From Chloroflexota bacterium (GTDB lineage Bacteria > Chloroflexota > Limnocylindria > Limnocylindrales > CSP1-4), in NCBI GenBank assembly GCA_021786915.1, contig JAJYMP010000541.1, forward strand, positions 1 through 6,825: a DNA stretch of 6,825 bases, written 5' to 3'. A program made the translations under genes and the position numbers. The notes beneath the pieces were generated by a model. That model had not been told where the DNA came from. It saw only the letters and a program-made list of their open reading frames with translations, and searched no databases. Positions 1 to 5,917 of this stretch are shown piece by piece. How positions within the stretch are numbered: position 1 is the stretch's first letter; each line of letters opens with the position of its first letter.

Positions 1-733
1 CGCCCTGGGCAAGCGCGGCCAAGTCGCGGGCGGCGCGAAGAACCACTTCGTCGTCATGCCGGACGCCGACCTCGACGCGACGGTTTCCGGGATCGTGTCG
101 TCGTTCTTTGGCGCGGCTGGGCAGCGATGCCTCGCCGGGTCCGTGCTTGTGCCAGTGGGCGACGTCTACGAGCCGCTGATGGAGCGCGTTGTCGCGGCTG
201 CAAAGGCGATGAGGATCGGCAATGGGCTCGACGAGAGCGTCGACCTCGGGCCCGTCGTTACTCACAAGGCGAAGCGCCGAATCGTGGCCATGATCGATAG
301 GGGTATCGAGGAGGGTGCCCGCGTGGTCCTAGACGGCCGGGACGTGGCGGTGGACGGCTACCCGGACGGCGCGTTCCTCGGGCCGACGATTCTCGACGAC
401 GTGACTCCGGAGATGAGCGTGGCGCAGGAGGAGATCTTCGGGCCCGTCGCGAGCGTCATCCGGGCTGAGGACCTCGACGAGGCGCTCGGCCTCATCCGTC
501 GCAGTCGCTTCGGGCACACGGGGATCCTGTTCACGTCGAATGGGGCGGCGGCCCGCAAGTTCCAGCACGAGTCGACGACCGGCAACATCGGCATCAACGT
601 CGGCGTGGCGGCCACGGCGGCCTACGCCACGCTCGGCGGGTTGAAGGAGACTGGCTACGGCGATCTCCATGGCCGATCGGAATCGGTGATGTTCTTCACC
701 GAGCGGAGGGTCGTCGTGTCGCGGTGGGGGTAG
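1..733 (+). CDS. CoA-acylating (methylmalonate-semialdehyde-type) aldehyde dehydrogenase, 3' part
   Basis: The reading frame is open from base 2 to the TAG at 731-733, so the N-terminal half, including most of the NAD-binding domain, lies off the window. An internal ATG at 56 is not the start, because homologous sequence (GKRGQVAGGAKNHFVV) continues upstream of it. The fragment shows the family's GAKNH..V.PDADLD segment, the catalytic Cys in AGQRC (codon at 128-130) preceded by the Arg typical of methylmalonate/malonate semialdehyde dehydrogenases, then GPTILDDVTPEMSVAQEEIFGP, and a C-terminal GDLHG...FFTERRVV..RW typical of this branch. Family members oxidise a semialdehyde to an acyl-CoA using NAD and CoA. 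The substrate-loop region reads GINVGVAATAAYATLGG instead of the usual INVPIPVPMAFFSFGG, so the substrate may differ from methylmalonate semialdehyde. The gene converges on the PTS operon and is probably a separate transcription unit. The family call is firm; the substrate is not known. Confidence 0.88.
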   Translation, partial: ALGKRGQVAGGAKNHFVVMPDADLDATVSGIVSSFFGAAGQRCLAGSVLVPVGDVYEPLMERVVAAAKAMRIGNGLDESVDLGPVVTHKAKRRIVAMIDRGIEEGARVVLDGRDVAVDGYPDGAFLGPTILDDVTPEMSVAQEEIFGPVASVIRAEDLDEALGLIRRSRFGHTGILFTSNGAAARKFQHESTTGNIGINVGVAATAAYATLGGLKETGYGDLHGRSESVMFFTERRVVVSRWG

Positions 734-859
734 TCGACGATCCGCGGAAGGGGCGGCGACTCACTTACTTGGTCCTGCCCGATCAGCTTCGACTCGCACA
801 CATCGAGACGGTCACCAGCAGCGCGGCCAGGGGCGCGCACGAGGTCGACCTCGACGGAA

Positions 860-1624
860 TCATCGGGCGTCAGGTCGGGACAGCGCTAGCGCCTCATCGA
901 CGCTCACGTGCTGGTGGATGATCGCGGCAAGGCCGCGGGTCACGGCGGCGGGATCTGGTGCTTCCCAGATGTTCCGGCCGATCGCGACGCCCGCGCATCC
1001 CGCACCTGCAACCGCGTCGTAGACTTCGGTTAGCAGGTCGCGTAGTGAACCTTTCGCCGCGCCGCCCAGCACGACCACCGGGACCGAAGCATACGCGATC
1101 ACCTGCCGCATCGTCACAGGGTCGCCGGTGTAGAAGGTCTTGACGATGTCGGCTCCCGCCTCAGCCGCGAGCCGCGCCCCAACCGCGATGTTGTCGGGCG
1201 TGTGCTTGTCTACGGTCTCGAAACCGCCAGGGATTGACTCGATGATGAAGGGCAGCCCGAATCGGGCGGTGTCGGCCCCCAGCCGTTCTGCCCGGTCGAG
1301 TGAGTCGTCGCCAGTGAACGGATATGCCATGCACTTGAGCGCGTCGGCCCCGATAGTCAGTGCATGCTCGACGGCGCGTGGCAGGAACTGGTCACCGGTT
1401 GGAATGCTGGCGATGACGGCGGCGGATCCGAAGTCGTCTCCGTGCGCGACGATCGAGCCGAGCGGAGCTAGGAACGCGTCGGCACCGCCTTCGACCGCGA
1501 GGCGCACCTTGGCGCCGTAGTCGACGAGGCCCGGTAAGTGCCGATCCATGAACGCCACGTGGTCCATTGCACAGATGAGAAGTCGGCCATCCGGCCGCAG
1601 CAGCCGGTGCAGTCTGCGTTTCAT
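860..1624 (-). CDS. Class I (Schiff-base) aldolase, DeoC/FbaB/LsrF-type
   Basis: This 254-residue TIM-barrel aldolase is the last gene of the leftward operon. The Schiff-base lysine is K162 in DIVKTFYTGDP, the signature of the archaeal-type/DhnA class I fructose-bisphosphate aldolases and of relatives such as LsrF. Other barrel features are AMDH (19-22, first strand, with Asp21), GGAAKGS (187-193) and AIGRNIW (214-220), the last two being typical phosphate-binding loops. Length is normal for the short members of the family. The ATG at 1624-1622 has GGAGG (1635-1631) six bases upstream, which supports this start. The gene follows the dehydrogenase by 49 bases and is probably cotranscribed with it. 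Inferred role: aldol cleavage of a phosphorylated ketose-like intermediate, giving a triose phosphate and an aldehyde. Relatives also include phospho-AI-2 thiolase and aminodehydroquinate-pathway enzymes, so the exact reaction is open. Confidence 0.85.
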   Translation of the reverse strand: MKRRLHRLLRPDGRLLICAMDHVAFMDRHLPGLVDYGAKVRLAVEGGADAFLAPLGSIVAHGDDFGSAAVIASIPTGDQFLPRAVEHALTIGADALKCMAYPFTGDDSLDRAERLGADTARFGLPFIIESIPGGFETVDKHTPDNIAVGARLAAEAGADIVKTFYTGDPVTMRQVIAYASVPVVVLGGAAKGSLRDLLTEVYDAVAGAGCAGVAIGRNIWEAPDPAAVTRGLAAIIHQHVSVDEALALSRPDAR

Positions 1625-1673
1625 AAAGGGCCTCCAACTGGATCGCGCACGTCAGCAAGGCGAACCGGAGCGC

Positions 1674-2744
1674 CTACGGCATAACCACGATCCGGTAGGC
1701 TCCGGGCAACAGCGCCGCGTCCAGGGCATCGGCGAGTTTGGTGAGCGGATACGTTCCCTGCACCAGCGGGCGGAGATCGACCTGCCCATAGCGAATGAGT
1801 CGGCTCGCGACGTAGAAGTCCCGCTTGTCCCCGGAGACCGCCCCCATCACGAGTTGCTCGTGGTTGTGCATGGTGTTGGGATGGAGCTCGAGCGGCGCCT
1901 CGGGGTGCGCGCCGGCGAACAGCAGGAGCCGGCCCCGCTCGGCGAGCATGGCGAGGGCCTGCGTATTGACCGTTGCGCCGCCGACCGCGGCGATGACCGC
2001 GGAGGCCCCGCGTCCCTCCGTGAGCTCCCGCACCCGTTCCACCGGGTCCGCGCCAGCGTCCACGAGCTCATCGGCTCCGAGCCGGCGCGCCACGTCCAGG
2101 CGCGCCTCGTCCAGCTCGCTCACGATGACGCGGGCGCCGCGCTGCTTCAGCGCAAGCACGTTGAGGAGGCCCATGACGCCCGCGCCAATGACGACGACGT
2201 CTTCCGCGAGGTCGATCGAGAGCATGCGCACCGCGTGGACGGCGCAACTCAGTGGCTCGGCCAGGGCGGCGAGCTCGAACGGGGCATCGCCCACGGCATA
2301 CACGCCGTCGGCAGGATGCATCTTGTACTCGGCGAAGCCCGCCAGCCCGCTGGCAGCGCCGTAGGTCGCGTAGGTGTAGTGGCGCAAGCAGGCGCGGTCC
2401 TGGCCGGTCAGGCACCAGTGGCAGCAGCCACACCCGGCTGATCCAACGGCGACCCGGTCGCCGACCGCGAGCCCGTCGGGAACGGCAGGGGCGATGGCCG
2501 CGATTTCGCCGGCGATCTCGTGCCCGCCCAACCAGGGGAAGGTGTTCGTCTGCTGACCACTGAACGTGCGCTGCTCGTACGTGCAGATGGCCGTGCCCCG
2601 GATGCGGACGAGGACCTCACCGGGCCCGGGCGCGGGTACTGCGACGGACATGAGCTCGACGTGATGTGGCGCGCTGATGGCCCCGACAAGCATGCGGTCT
2701 GGTGTCTTGGGCTGGATCGCCTCGTCGGGAAGCGCCGTGGTCAT
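1674..2744 (-). CDS. Zinc-dependent medium-chain dehydrogenase, sugar/polyol (phosphate) type
   Basis: This 356-residue protein is a medium-chain dehydrogenase/reductase of the threonine/sorbitol dehydrogenase type. An N-terminal GroES-like domain carries the catalytic-zinc residues C54, H75/E76 (GGHE) and E163 (AEPLSCAVHA). The structural-zinc set is C105, C108, C111 and C119 with canonical spacing, plus an extra C107. The Rossmann domain begins at VVVIGAGVMG (183-192); an acidic residue (E210) after the second strand suggests NAD(H) rather than NADP(H). The usual CGSD after the catalytic Cys is replaced by CTYEQR. I chose the ATG at 2744-2742 because AAAGGAG lies seven bases upstream. The longer frame, from 2810, would run through a stem-loop and add 22 non-conserved residues. 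Inferred role: interconversion of a phosphorylated polyol and ketose, like SorE or GatD in the sor and gat operons. The substrate and direction cannot be told from the sequence. Confidence 0.87.
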   Translation of the reverse strand: MTTALPDEAIQPKTPDRMLVGAISAPHHVELMSVAVPAPGPGEVLVRIRGTAICTYEQRTFSGQQTNTFPWLGGHEIAGEIAAIAPAVPDGLAVGDRVAVGSAGCGCCHWCLTGQDRACLRHYTYATYGAASGLAGFAEYKMHPADGVYAVGDAPFELAALAEPLSCAVHAVRMLSIDLAEDVVVIGAGVMGLLNVLALKQRGARVIVSELDEARLDVARRLGADELVDAGADPVERVRELTEGRGASAVIAAVGGATVNTQALAMLAERGRLLLFAGAHPEAPLELHPNTMHNHEQLVMGAVSGDKRDFYVASRLIRYGQVDLRPLVQGTYPLTKLADALDAALLPGAYRIVVMP

Positions 2745-2751
2745 CTCGATG

Positions 2752-2758
2752 CTCCTTT
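2752..2758 (-). promoter_or_regulatory. Ribosome binding site that sets the dehydrogenase start
   Basis: AAAGGAG on the - strand, seven bases before the ATG at 2744. It favours this start over the in-frame ATG at 2810. It lies only five bases after the base of the stem-loop at 2764-2808, so folding or processing of that hairpin could affect access to it. Confidence 0.75.
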
Positions 2759-2763
2759 GCGCG

Positions 2764-2808
2764 GCCAGCCAGAGACCCGGACCAGGAGCGCCCGGGTCAC
2801 TGGCTGGC
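2764..2808 (-). other. Long stem-loop between the IID and dehydrogenase genes
   Basis: Positions 2764-2780 pair with 2792-2808: 17 positions, 16 Watson-Crick pairs, one A-A mismatch (2773/2799), and an 11-base loop (2781-2791). On the transcribed strand no U-run follows, so it is not a standard intrinsic terminator. Its position between PTS genes and enzyme genes, just before the dehydrogenase ribosome site, fits an mRNA-stabilising or processing hairpin that gives the two halves of the operon different expression. The pairing is seen directly; the role is inferred. Confidence 0.7.
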
Positions 2809-2839
2809 AAGGACGCGTGTCAGGTTGTGTGCTCCAGGC

Positions 2840-3853
2840 CTACGGTGCCGCCGAGGCAGCCCCAGCGGCTGACGCCGCTGGGGCTGGCGATGCGGGTGCT
2901 GCGGCCGCCGGAGCGGCCGTCGGAGCGGCGCATGGCCCATACGGCGAGAGGATGGCTGAGCCGCAGTTGTCGCCGGCGACCGTCTGGGGCGCCGGGCCGA
3001 AGAAGGGGTACGAGCCGATCAGGGCCGCCACCAGGAACACCACGAGGAGAAGGATCGGGCTGATCCGCCGCCGCAGCAGATACCAGGTGCCGAGCACGAG
3101 CGCGAGAGGAAGCAGCCCGGGCATGACCTTGTTGAGGATGTCCGTCTGCAGGTTCAGGCTGGTGCCGTTGATCGTGATCGTGGGAGCCAGGAACAGGGTG
3201 ATGAACTGGGCGGCCAAGGCACCGAGGACTAGGTTGCCCAGCACCTGCGCGCCGGTGACGATCCTGTCCATCAGGCCGCTCCGCAGGATGTCGGTCACGA
3301 AAGTGCGCCCGCGGTAGTAACCCTGCGTGAACAGGAAGTAAGAGATGGCGACGGTCGCAACCAGCTGCAGGATGAGGTACAGGATCACCCCGAGGGGGTT
3401 GCCCGTGCCGGTTGAGACCTTGCCCGCGACGACGGAAATGCCCGCGACACCAATGCCCAGAGCCAGCAGGATCGGGGTGATGGTGCCTTGGTCAATCGTG
3501 TCACCGATGCCCGCGAACGGACCCATGAGGCCCGTCTTCACCGCGTTGATCGCGTCGTCATCGATGTCGGCCCCGTTGGCACGTTGCTCTTCCATGGCGA
3601 TGACGACGCCGGGCACCACGGAGCCCCAGCCCGGCTCGGTGTTGAAGAAGGTGAGGTGGCGCTTCAAGGCGGCGGTGATGTCCTCGGGGGTGTGGTAGAG
3701 GCGCTTGATGATGGGCGCCATCGTGTGCGCGAACCCGGTCGCCTGGAGCCGCTCGTAGTTGTAGTTGGCCTGAATCAGGAACCACCAGATCAGCCATGAA
3801 TGGGTGAGGTCGCGACGCGTGATGCGCTTCGGGGATTCGGTCTCGATTGCCAT
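2840..3853 (-). CDS. PTS IID component, mannose/fructose/sorbose family, with Ala/Pro-rich tail
   Basis: This 337-residue membrane subunit works with IIC to form the sugar channel in the cytoplasmic membrane. Family signatures are RDL..SW (14-20), QANYNYERLQ (28-37), HLTFFNTEP (66-74), MEEQRANGADID (87-98) and VKTGLMGPFAGIGDTIDQG (105-123). Hydrophobic stretches follow at about 126-143, 153-176, 203-223 and 245-282. The start ATG lies one base after the IIC stop (TGA-C-ATG), so translation is almost certainly coupled; the upstream ribosome site is weak (GGCGGGG). The family is usually about 270-285 residues long and ends near the last membrane segment. Here about 55 more residues follow, with two cysteines (C297, C308) and then an Ala/Pro/Ser-only tail from about 309 to 337. 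The DNA for that tail forms a perfect hairpin (2857-2886). The family call is firm; the tail has no known function. Confidence 0.94.
   Translation of the reverse strand: MAIETESPKRITRRDLTHSWLIWWFLIQANYNYERLQATGFAHTMAPIIKRLYHTPEDITAALKRHLTFFNTEPGWGSVVPGVVIAMEEQRANGADIDDDAINAVKTGLMGPFAGIGDTIDQGTITPILLALGIGVAGISVVAGKVSTGTGNPLGVILYLILQLVATVAISYFLFTQGYYRGRTFVTDILRSGLMDRIVTGAQVLGNLVLGALAAQFITLFLAPTITINGTSLNLQTDILNKVMPGLLPLALVLGTWYLLRRRISPILLLVVFLVAALIGSYPFFGPAPQTVAGDNCGSAILSPYGPCAAPTAAPAAAAPASPAPAASAAGAASAAP
2857..2886 (-). other. Perfect 13-bp hairpin in the 3' end of the IID gene
   Basis: Positions 2857-2869 pair with 2874-2886, 13 of 13, around a four-base loop (2870-2873). Most of the pairs are G-C, so it should be very stable in the transcript. 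It lies inside the Ala/Pro-rich tail codons, 17 bases before the end of the IID coding region, and has no U-run after it. With the stem-loop at 2764-2808 it makes two hairpins in tandem at the PTS/enzyme boundary. The pairing is seen directly; a role in 3'-end protection or transcript attenuation is inferred. Confidence 0.65.
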
Positions 3854-3854
3854 G

Positions 3855-4784
3855 TCACGCCCCGCCTTTCGCGATCACGCCGAGCGTTGCGCCCGGTGCA
3901 GGCGGCACGGCGGGTCGCCCGCCGCCGGCCACGAACGTCACGTGGAGGTAGGCCAGCGCGAGCCCGATGGCGGCCAGGATCACCATCGGCAGGCTCCCGC
4001 CGGTGGCGACCATGACGAAGTACCCGATGAAGAAGTAGGGAATCACGCTGCCGCGGAAGATGAAGCGCATATTCATCGCGATGCCAATGGCGGCGAACAC
4101 GCCGCCGGCGACGGCGAGACCGTTCAGGAACCAGATGGGCAGGGTGTTGAGCACGTTCACGACGGCGCCGACACCGCTGTACGCGGCGAGCATGCACGGG
4201 ACGAACGTGATCACGAACAGGAAGATCTGACTGGGCACCCAGTTCATCAGGGTCACCCCGCGCACATCGCCCTTGTCGGCTCGAGCGTCAGCCCAGTGCA
4301 CGAAAACGGAGTCCACCGTCATGGTGGTGTTCCACACGATCGTGCCCATGAGCCCGATGGGGACCGCCAACGCCAGCGCCTGGCCGTAGCTCAGGCCGCC
4401 TGCGAGGGCAAGCGTCGTCCCCAGCCACCCCGCCAGCCCAGGATCGCCCGGCATCGTCCCGCCGGCACTGATGAAGCCGAGGTACGCCAGGTTGATGGCG
4501 GCGCCGACAAGGGTGCCCTTGGCGGGATCGCCCAGGATGATGCCGACGAAGAGCCCGGCCACCAGCGGGCGGTACAGGGTGAAGTACCCGAGCATGCAGC
4601 CCAGCCACGGGCTGTACGAGAGGTAGTAGCCGAGACCGATCAGGGCTGCGGCGCCCAAGCTGACTTTGACGACGCTGGCCGAGTCCGAGGCAGCGAGGGC
4701 CTGCGCGGGAAGCAATGCCAGCGCCAACGCCACCGGGACAGCGACCGCGAGAATGAGGGGAACGCGCCTAAAGCCACTACGCAT
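3855..4784 (-). CDS. PTS IIC component, mannose/fructose/sorbose family
   Basis: This 309-residue integral membrane protein forms the sugar-translocating channel with IID. The signature GIILGDPAKGTLVGAAINLAYLG lies at about 81-103, followed by GGTMPGDPGLAGWLGTTLAL (108-127). Several further hydrophobic segments lie at roughly 134-152, 184-202, 206-235, 247-262 and 265-285. I start it at the ATG 4784-4782, which has AGGGAGGG (4798-4791) six bases upstream. An ATG at 4826, 14 codons earlier in the same frame, lacks such a site. The first 32 residues look like a signal peptide: positive start (MRSGFRR), a hydrophobic core at about 9-25, then AQALA-AS with an Ala-x-Ala cleavage pattern. Ordinary IIC proteins start directly with the first channel segment, so this is an added leader or extra membrane helix. 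The gene is 63 bases after IIB and one base before IID. Confidence 0.92.
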   Translation of the reverse strand: MRSGFRRVPLILAVAVPVALALALLPAQALAASDSASVVKVSLGAAALIGLGYYLSYSPWLGCMLGYFTLYRPLVAGLFVGIILGDPAKGTLVGAAINLAYLGFISAGGTMPGDPGLAGWLGTTLALAGGLSYGQALALAVPIGLMGTIVWNTTMTVDSVFVHWADARADKGDVRGVTLMNWVPSQIFLFVITFVPCMLAAYSGVGAVVNVLNTLPIWFLNGLAVAGGVFAAIGIAMNMRFIFRGSVIPYFFIGYFVMVATGGSLPMVILAAIGLALAYLHVTFVAGGGRPAVPPAPGATLGVIAKGGA

Positions 4785-4790
4785 ACCATG

Positions 4791-4798
4791 CCCTCCCT
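4791..4798 (-). promoter_or_regulatory. Ribosome binding site that sets the IIC start
   Basis: AGGGAGGG on the - strand, six bases before the ATG at 4784. It decides for the 309-residue IIC over the 323-residue version starting at 4826. The core lies in the otherwise unremarkable 63-base IIB-IIC gap. Confidence 0.75.
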
Positions 4799-4847
4799 GC
4801 TTCCGCGGATCCTCGGGATAGCCCATCTCGCATGCAGTCCGGCCCTC

Positions 4848-5327
4848 CTACATCTTGTCGAGCGAAGCGAACGACACGCCCCGATCGTCAGGGACGATCT
4901 GGATCTCCACCCGGGTCCCGAGCGCCTCGATGGAGCGCAACGCCGCCAGCTCCTCGCCGCTCGCGGAGATGTTCCGGTACAGCTGGTGTCGACCGGCTCC
5001 CGCGCCCAGGCCGCCCAGGTTGAGGACGCTGAAGGCCACGCCAGCCTGCAGCAACTGCAGAGCGGTCAGTGGTGAGCGCAGCAGCACGAACGTGCCGGAC
5101 TCCGACGCCGCGAGCTCCTGCAGGCGCGGCACCGCGTCCGCCACGCTGAGCACGTCTACTGGAGCGCCCGCGGGAGCCGCGAGCGTGAGGACCTCCTTGA
5201 CGAACTCGTTCTGGGCGGTCTTGTCGTCGACGATCACGATGTGGTCCGCTCCTACGGCCCGCAGCCATACCGCCACAACTTGGCCGTGGATAAGGCGGTC
5301 ATCGACCCGCACGAGCTTCAGTGGCAC
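4848..5327 (-). CDS. PTS IIB component, mannose/fructose/sorbose family
   Basis: This 159-residue cytoplasmic phosphocarrier takes phosphate from IIA and passes it to the incoming substrate at the IIC/IID complex. The N-terminal motif RVDDRLIHGQVVAVW (7-21) contains the phosphorylated histidine H14. The later LNLGGLGAG (102-110) and EIQIVPDD (140-147) segments are also typical. Length matches the family's usual 155-165. It starts with GTG (5327-5325), with GAGGAGGG (5342-5335) seven bases upstream; no better ATG is in frame. It is a separate protein here, not fused to IIA as in E. coli ManX. The gene lies 24 bases after IIA in the operon. No unusual substitutions were seen in the active-site loop. 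Confidence 0.94.
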   Translation of the reverse strand: MPLKLVRVDDRLIHGQVVAVWLRAVGADHIVIVDDKTAQNEFVKEVLTLAAPAGAPVDVLSVADAVPRLQELAASESGTFVLLRSPLTALQLLQAGVAFSVLNLGGLGAGAGRHQLYRNISASGEELAALRSIEALGTRVEIQIVPDDRGVSFASLDKM

Positions 5328-5334
5328 CTCTGTT

Positions 5335-5342
5335 CCCTCCTC
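5335..5342 (-). promoter_or_regulatory. Ribosome binding site for the GTG-started IIB gene
   Basis: GAGGAGGG on the - strand, seven bases before the GTG at 5327. This strong site fills most of the 24-base IIA-IIB gap and supports the non-ATG start. Confidence 0.7.
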
Positions 5343-5351
5343 TGTCGAGGG

Positions 5352-5804
5352 CTACTCGGCGACGCCGCTGCGCCGCCCGGCGCGCCGTTCTGCAAGCAGC
5401 GCCATGACGTCGACGAGGCCGGCTCGGCCACGGTCCACCAAGTGGCCCACCGCCTCAGCGTCGAGCGCCGTCACGCTCGTGGCGGCCTCCAGCAGGACGC
5501 CCAGGTTCGCGCCGCTGACGCAGGCGACGACCCGGCCCGTGCCGCGCGCCTGCGCGCAGGTGAGCGCTGCCACGTTGTGGGGCGTGCCCCCGAGGAGGTC
5601 GGTCAACAAGAGGGCCGGGCGACCGTCGTGGCCCAAGGCCGCCTCAATCTGCACGCCAAGGGCCTCGGGGGTCTCTCCCGGCTGCAGATCGACGGCCGTC
5701 GTGTCCTCCAAGTCACCGCAGATCATCCCGGCGCTCTCGAGCATCGCCCGGGCTAGTCGGCCGTGCGACACGACAACGATCCTGAAGCCGCGCTTGAAGG
5801 CCAC
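5352..5804 (-). CDS. PTS IIA component, mannose/fructose/sorbose family
   Basis: This cytoplasmic phosphocarrier receives phosphate from HPr and hands it to IIB. With a GTG start at 5804-5802 it is 150 residues. The phosphorylated histidine is H14 in IVVVSHGRLARAMLESAGMI (9-28). The TDLLGGTPHN motif (68-77) supplies the conserved Asp (D69) next to the active-site His. An ATG at 5879 gives a 175-residue version, but the extra 25 residues are not IIA-like, and that ATG would lie upstream of the likely transcription start. The GTG has GGAGG (5819-5815) ten bases upstream, a rather long spacing, and AAGGG closer in. It is the first gene of the leftward operon (IIA, IIB, IIC, IID, dehydrogenase, aldolase). 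Family assignment is firm; the exact start is probable. Confidence 0.92.
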   Translation of the reverse strand: MAFKRGFRIVVVSHGRLARAMLESAGMICGDLEDTTAVDLQPGETPEALGVQIEAALGHDGRPALLLTDLLGGTPHNVAALTCAQARGTGRVVACVSGANLGVLLEAATSVTALDAEAVGHLVDRGRAGLVDVMALLAERRAGRRSGVAE

Positions 5805-5814
5805 CGCCCTTCGT

Positions 5815-5819
5815 CCTCC
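5815..5819 (-). promoter_or_regulatory. Likely ribosome binding site for the GTG-started IIA gene
   Basis: GGAGG on the - strand, ten bases before the proposed GTG at 5804. The spacing is longer than ideal, so the start is less secure than for the other genes. The site lies just after the proposed operator (5824-5852). Confidence 0.5.
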
Positions 5820-5823
5820 AGTC

Positions 5824-5852
5824 TTGCAAATTCTTGCTGCATGTACTTGCAA
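5824..5852. promoter_or_regulatory. Candidate operator: imperfect 29-base dyad
   Basis: Two 14-base arms (5824-5837 and 5839-5852) are inverted around T5838 and match at 11 of 14 positions. Both ends are TTGCAA, itself a palindrome, and the inner ends are TTGC and GCA. It sits in the divergent region between the SorC-type regulator and the PTS operon, and overlaps or follows the start of the operon transcript. SorC-family regulators bind long dyads as tetramers, so this is the natural target. A third, partial copy (TGCAAA, 5898-5903) lies just before the regulator's ribosome site. The symmetry is seen directly; binding is inferred. Confidence 0.6.
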
Positions 5853-5876
5853 TGCGGATCCACGTTGGTGTAGCGT
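5847..5876 (+). promoter_or_regulatory. Possible promoter of the regulator gene
   Basis: TTGCAA (5847-5852) could serve as the -35 and TAGCGT (5871-5876) as the -10, with an 18-base spacer. Both match the consensus only in part. If real, the -35 is the right arm of the dyad, which would make the regulator autoregulated. Confidence 0.3.
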
Positions 5877-5895
5877 CATTCAGCGCCGGTGTCAA
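5867..5895 (-). promoter_or_regulatory. Promoter of the PTS-dehydrogenase-aldolase operon
   Basis: A perfect TTGACA -35 box (5895-5890), a 17-base spacer and a weak -10 TACACC (5872-5867) face the IIA gene. The transcript would start near 5860, which puts the dyad (5824-5852) at roughly +8 to +36 and leaves about 55 bases of leader before the IIA GTG. The weak -10 leaves some doubt, but the -35 and spacing fit a housekeeping sigma factor. Confidence 0.55.
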
Positions 5896-5905
5896 GGTGC
5901 AAACT

Positions 5906-5911
5906 GAGGAG
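5906..5911 (+). promoter_or_regulatory. Ribosome binding site of the SorC-family regulator
   Basis: GAGGAG lies six bases before the ATG at 5918. It fixes the start of a gene that has no stop codon within the window. Confidence 0.75.
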
Positions 5912-5917
5912 CGGAAC

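Noticed and set aside
821..838. Five-bp GC stem (GCGCG/CGCGC) with an eight-base loop in the 734-859 gap
   Set aside because: The stem is short and not followed by a T-run in either direction; too weak to call a terminator.
840..853. Perfect 14-base palindrome between the convergent genes, considered as a shared terminator
   Set aside because: It has no loop and no T-run on either strand, so it cannot form a standard terminator; it is short enough to be chance in GC-rich DNA.
1548..2441. Open frame of 297 codons on the + strand opposite the dehydrogenase
   Set aside because: Its composition mirrors the codons of the real dehydrogenase on the other strand, with no recognisable motif and no ribosome site.
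2745..2810. N-terminal extension of the dehydrogenase by 22 residues from the ATG at 2810
   Set aside because: The extension is encoded by the stem-loop arms, is not family-like, and has no good ribosome site. The ATG at 2744 has AAAGGAG at ideal spacing.
5046..5060. Repeated CTGCAG in the IIB gene
   Set aside because: Explained by Leu-Gln codons within a conserved coding region; no other copies suggest a functional repeat.
3804..5075. Long open frame of 423 codons on the + strand opposite IIC and IIB
   Set aside because: It is an antisense shadow of GC-rich genes: low-complexity His/Asp/Arg/Gly-rich composition, no domain, and the opposite strand carries clear PTS motifs.
5805..5879. ATG start of IIA at 5879 (175 residues)
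   Set aside because: The additional residues are not IIA-like and run through the dyad. The ATG also lies upstream of the predicted transcript start near 5860.
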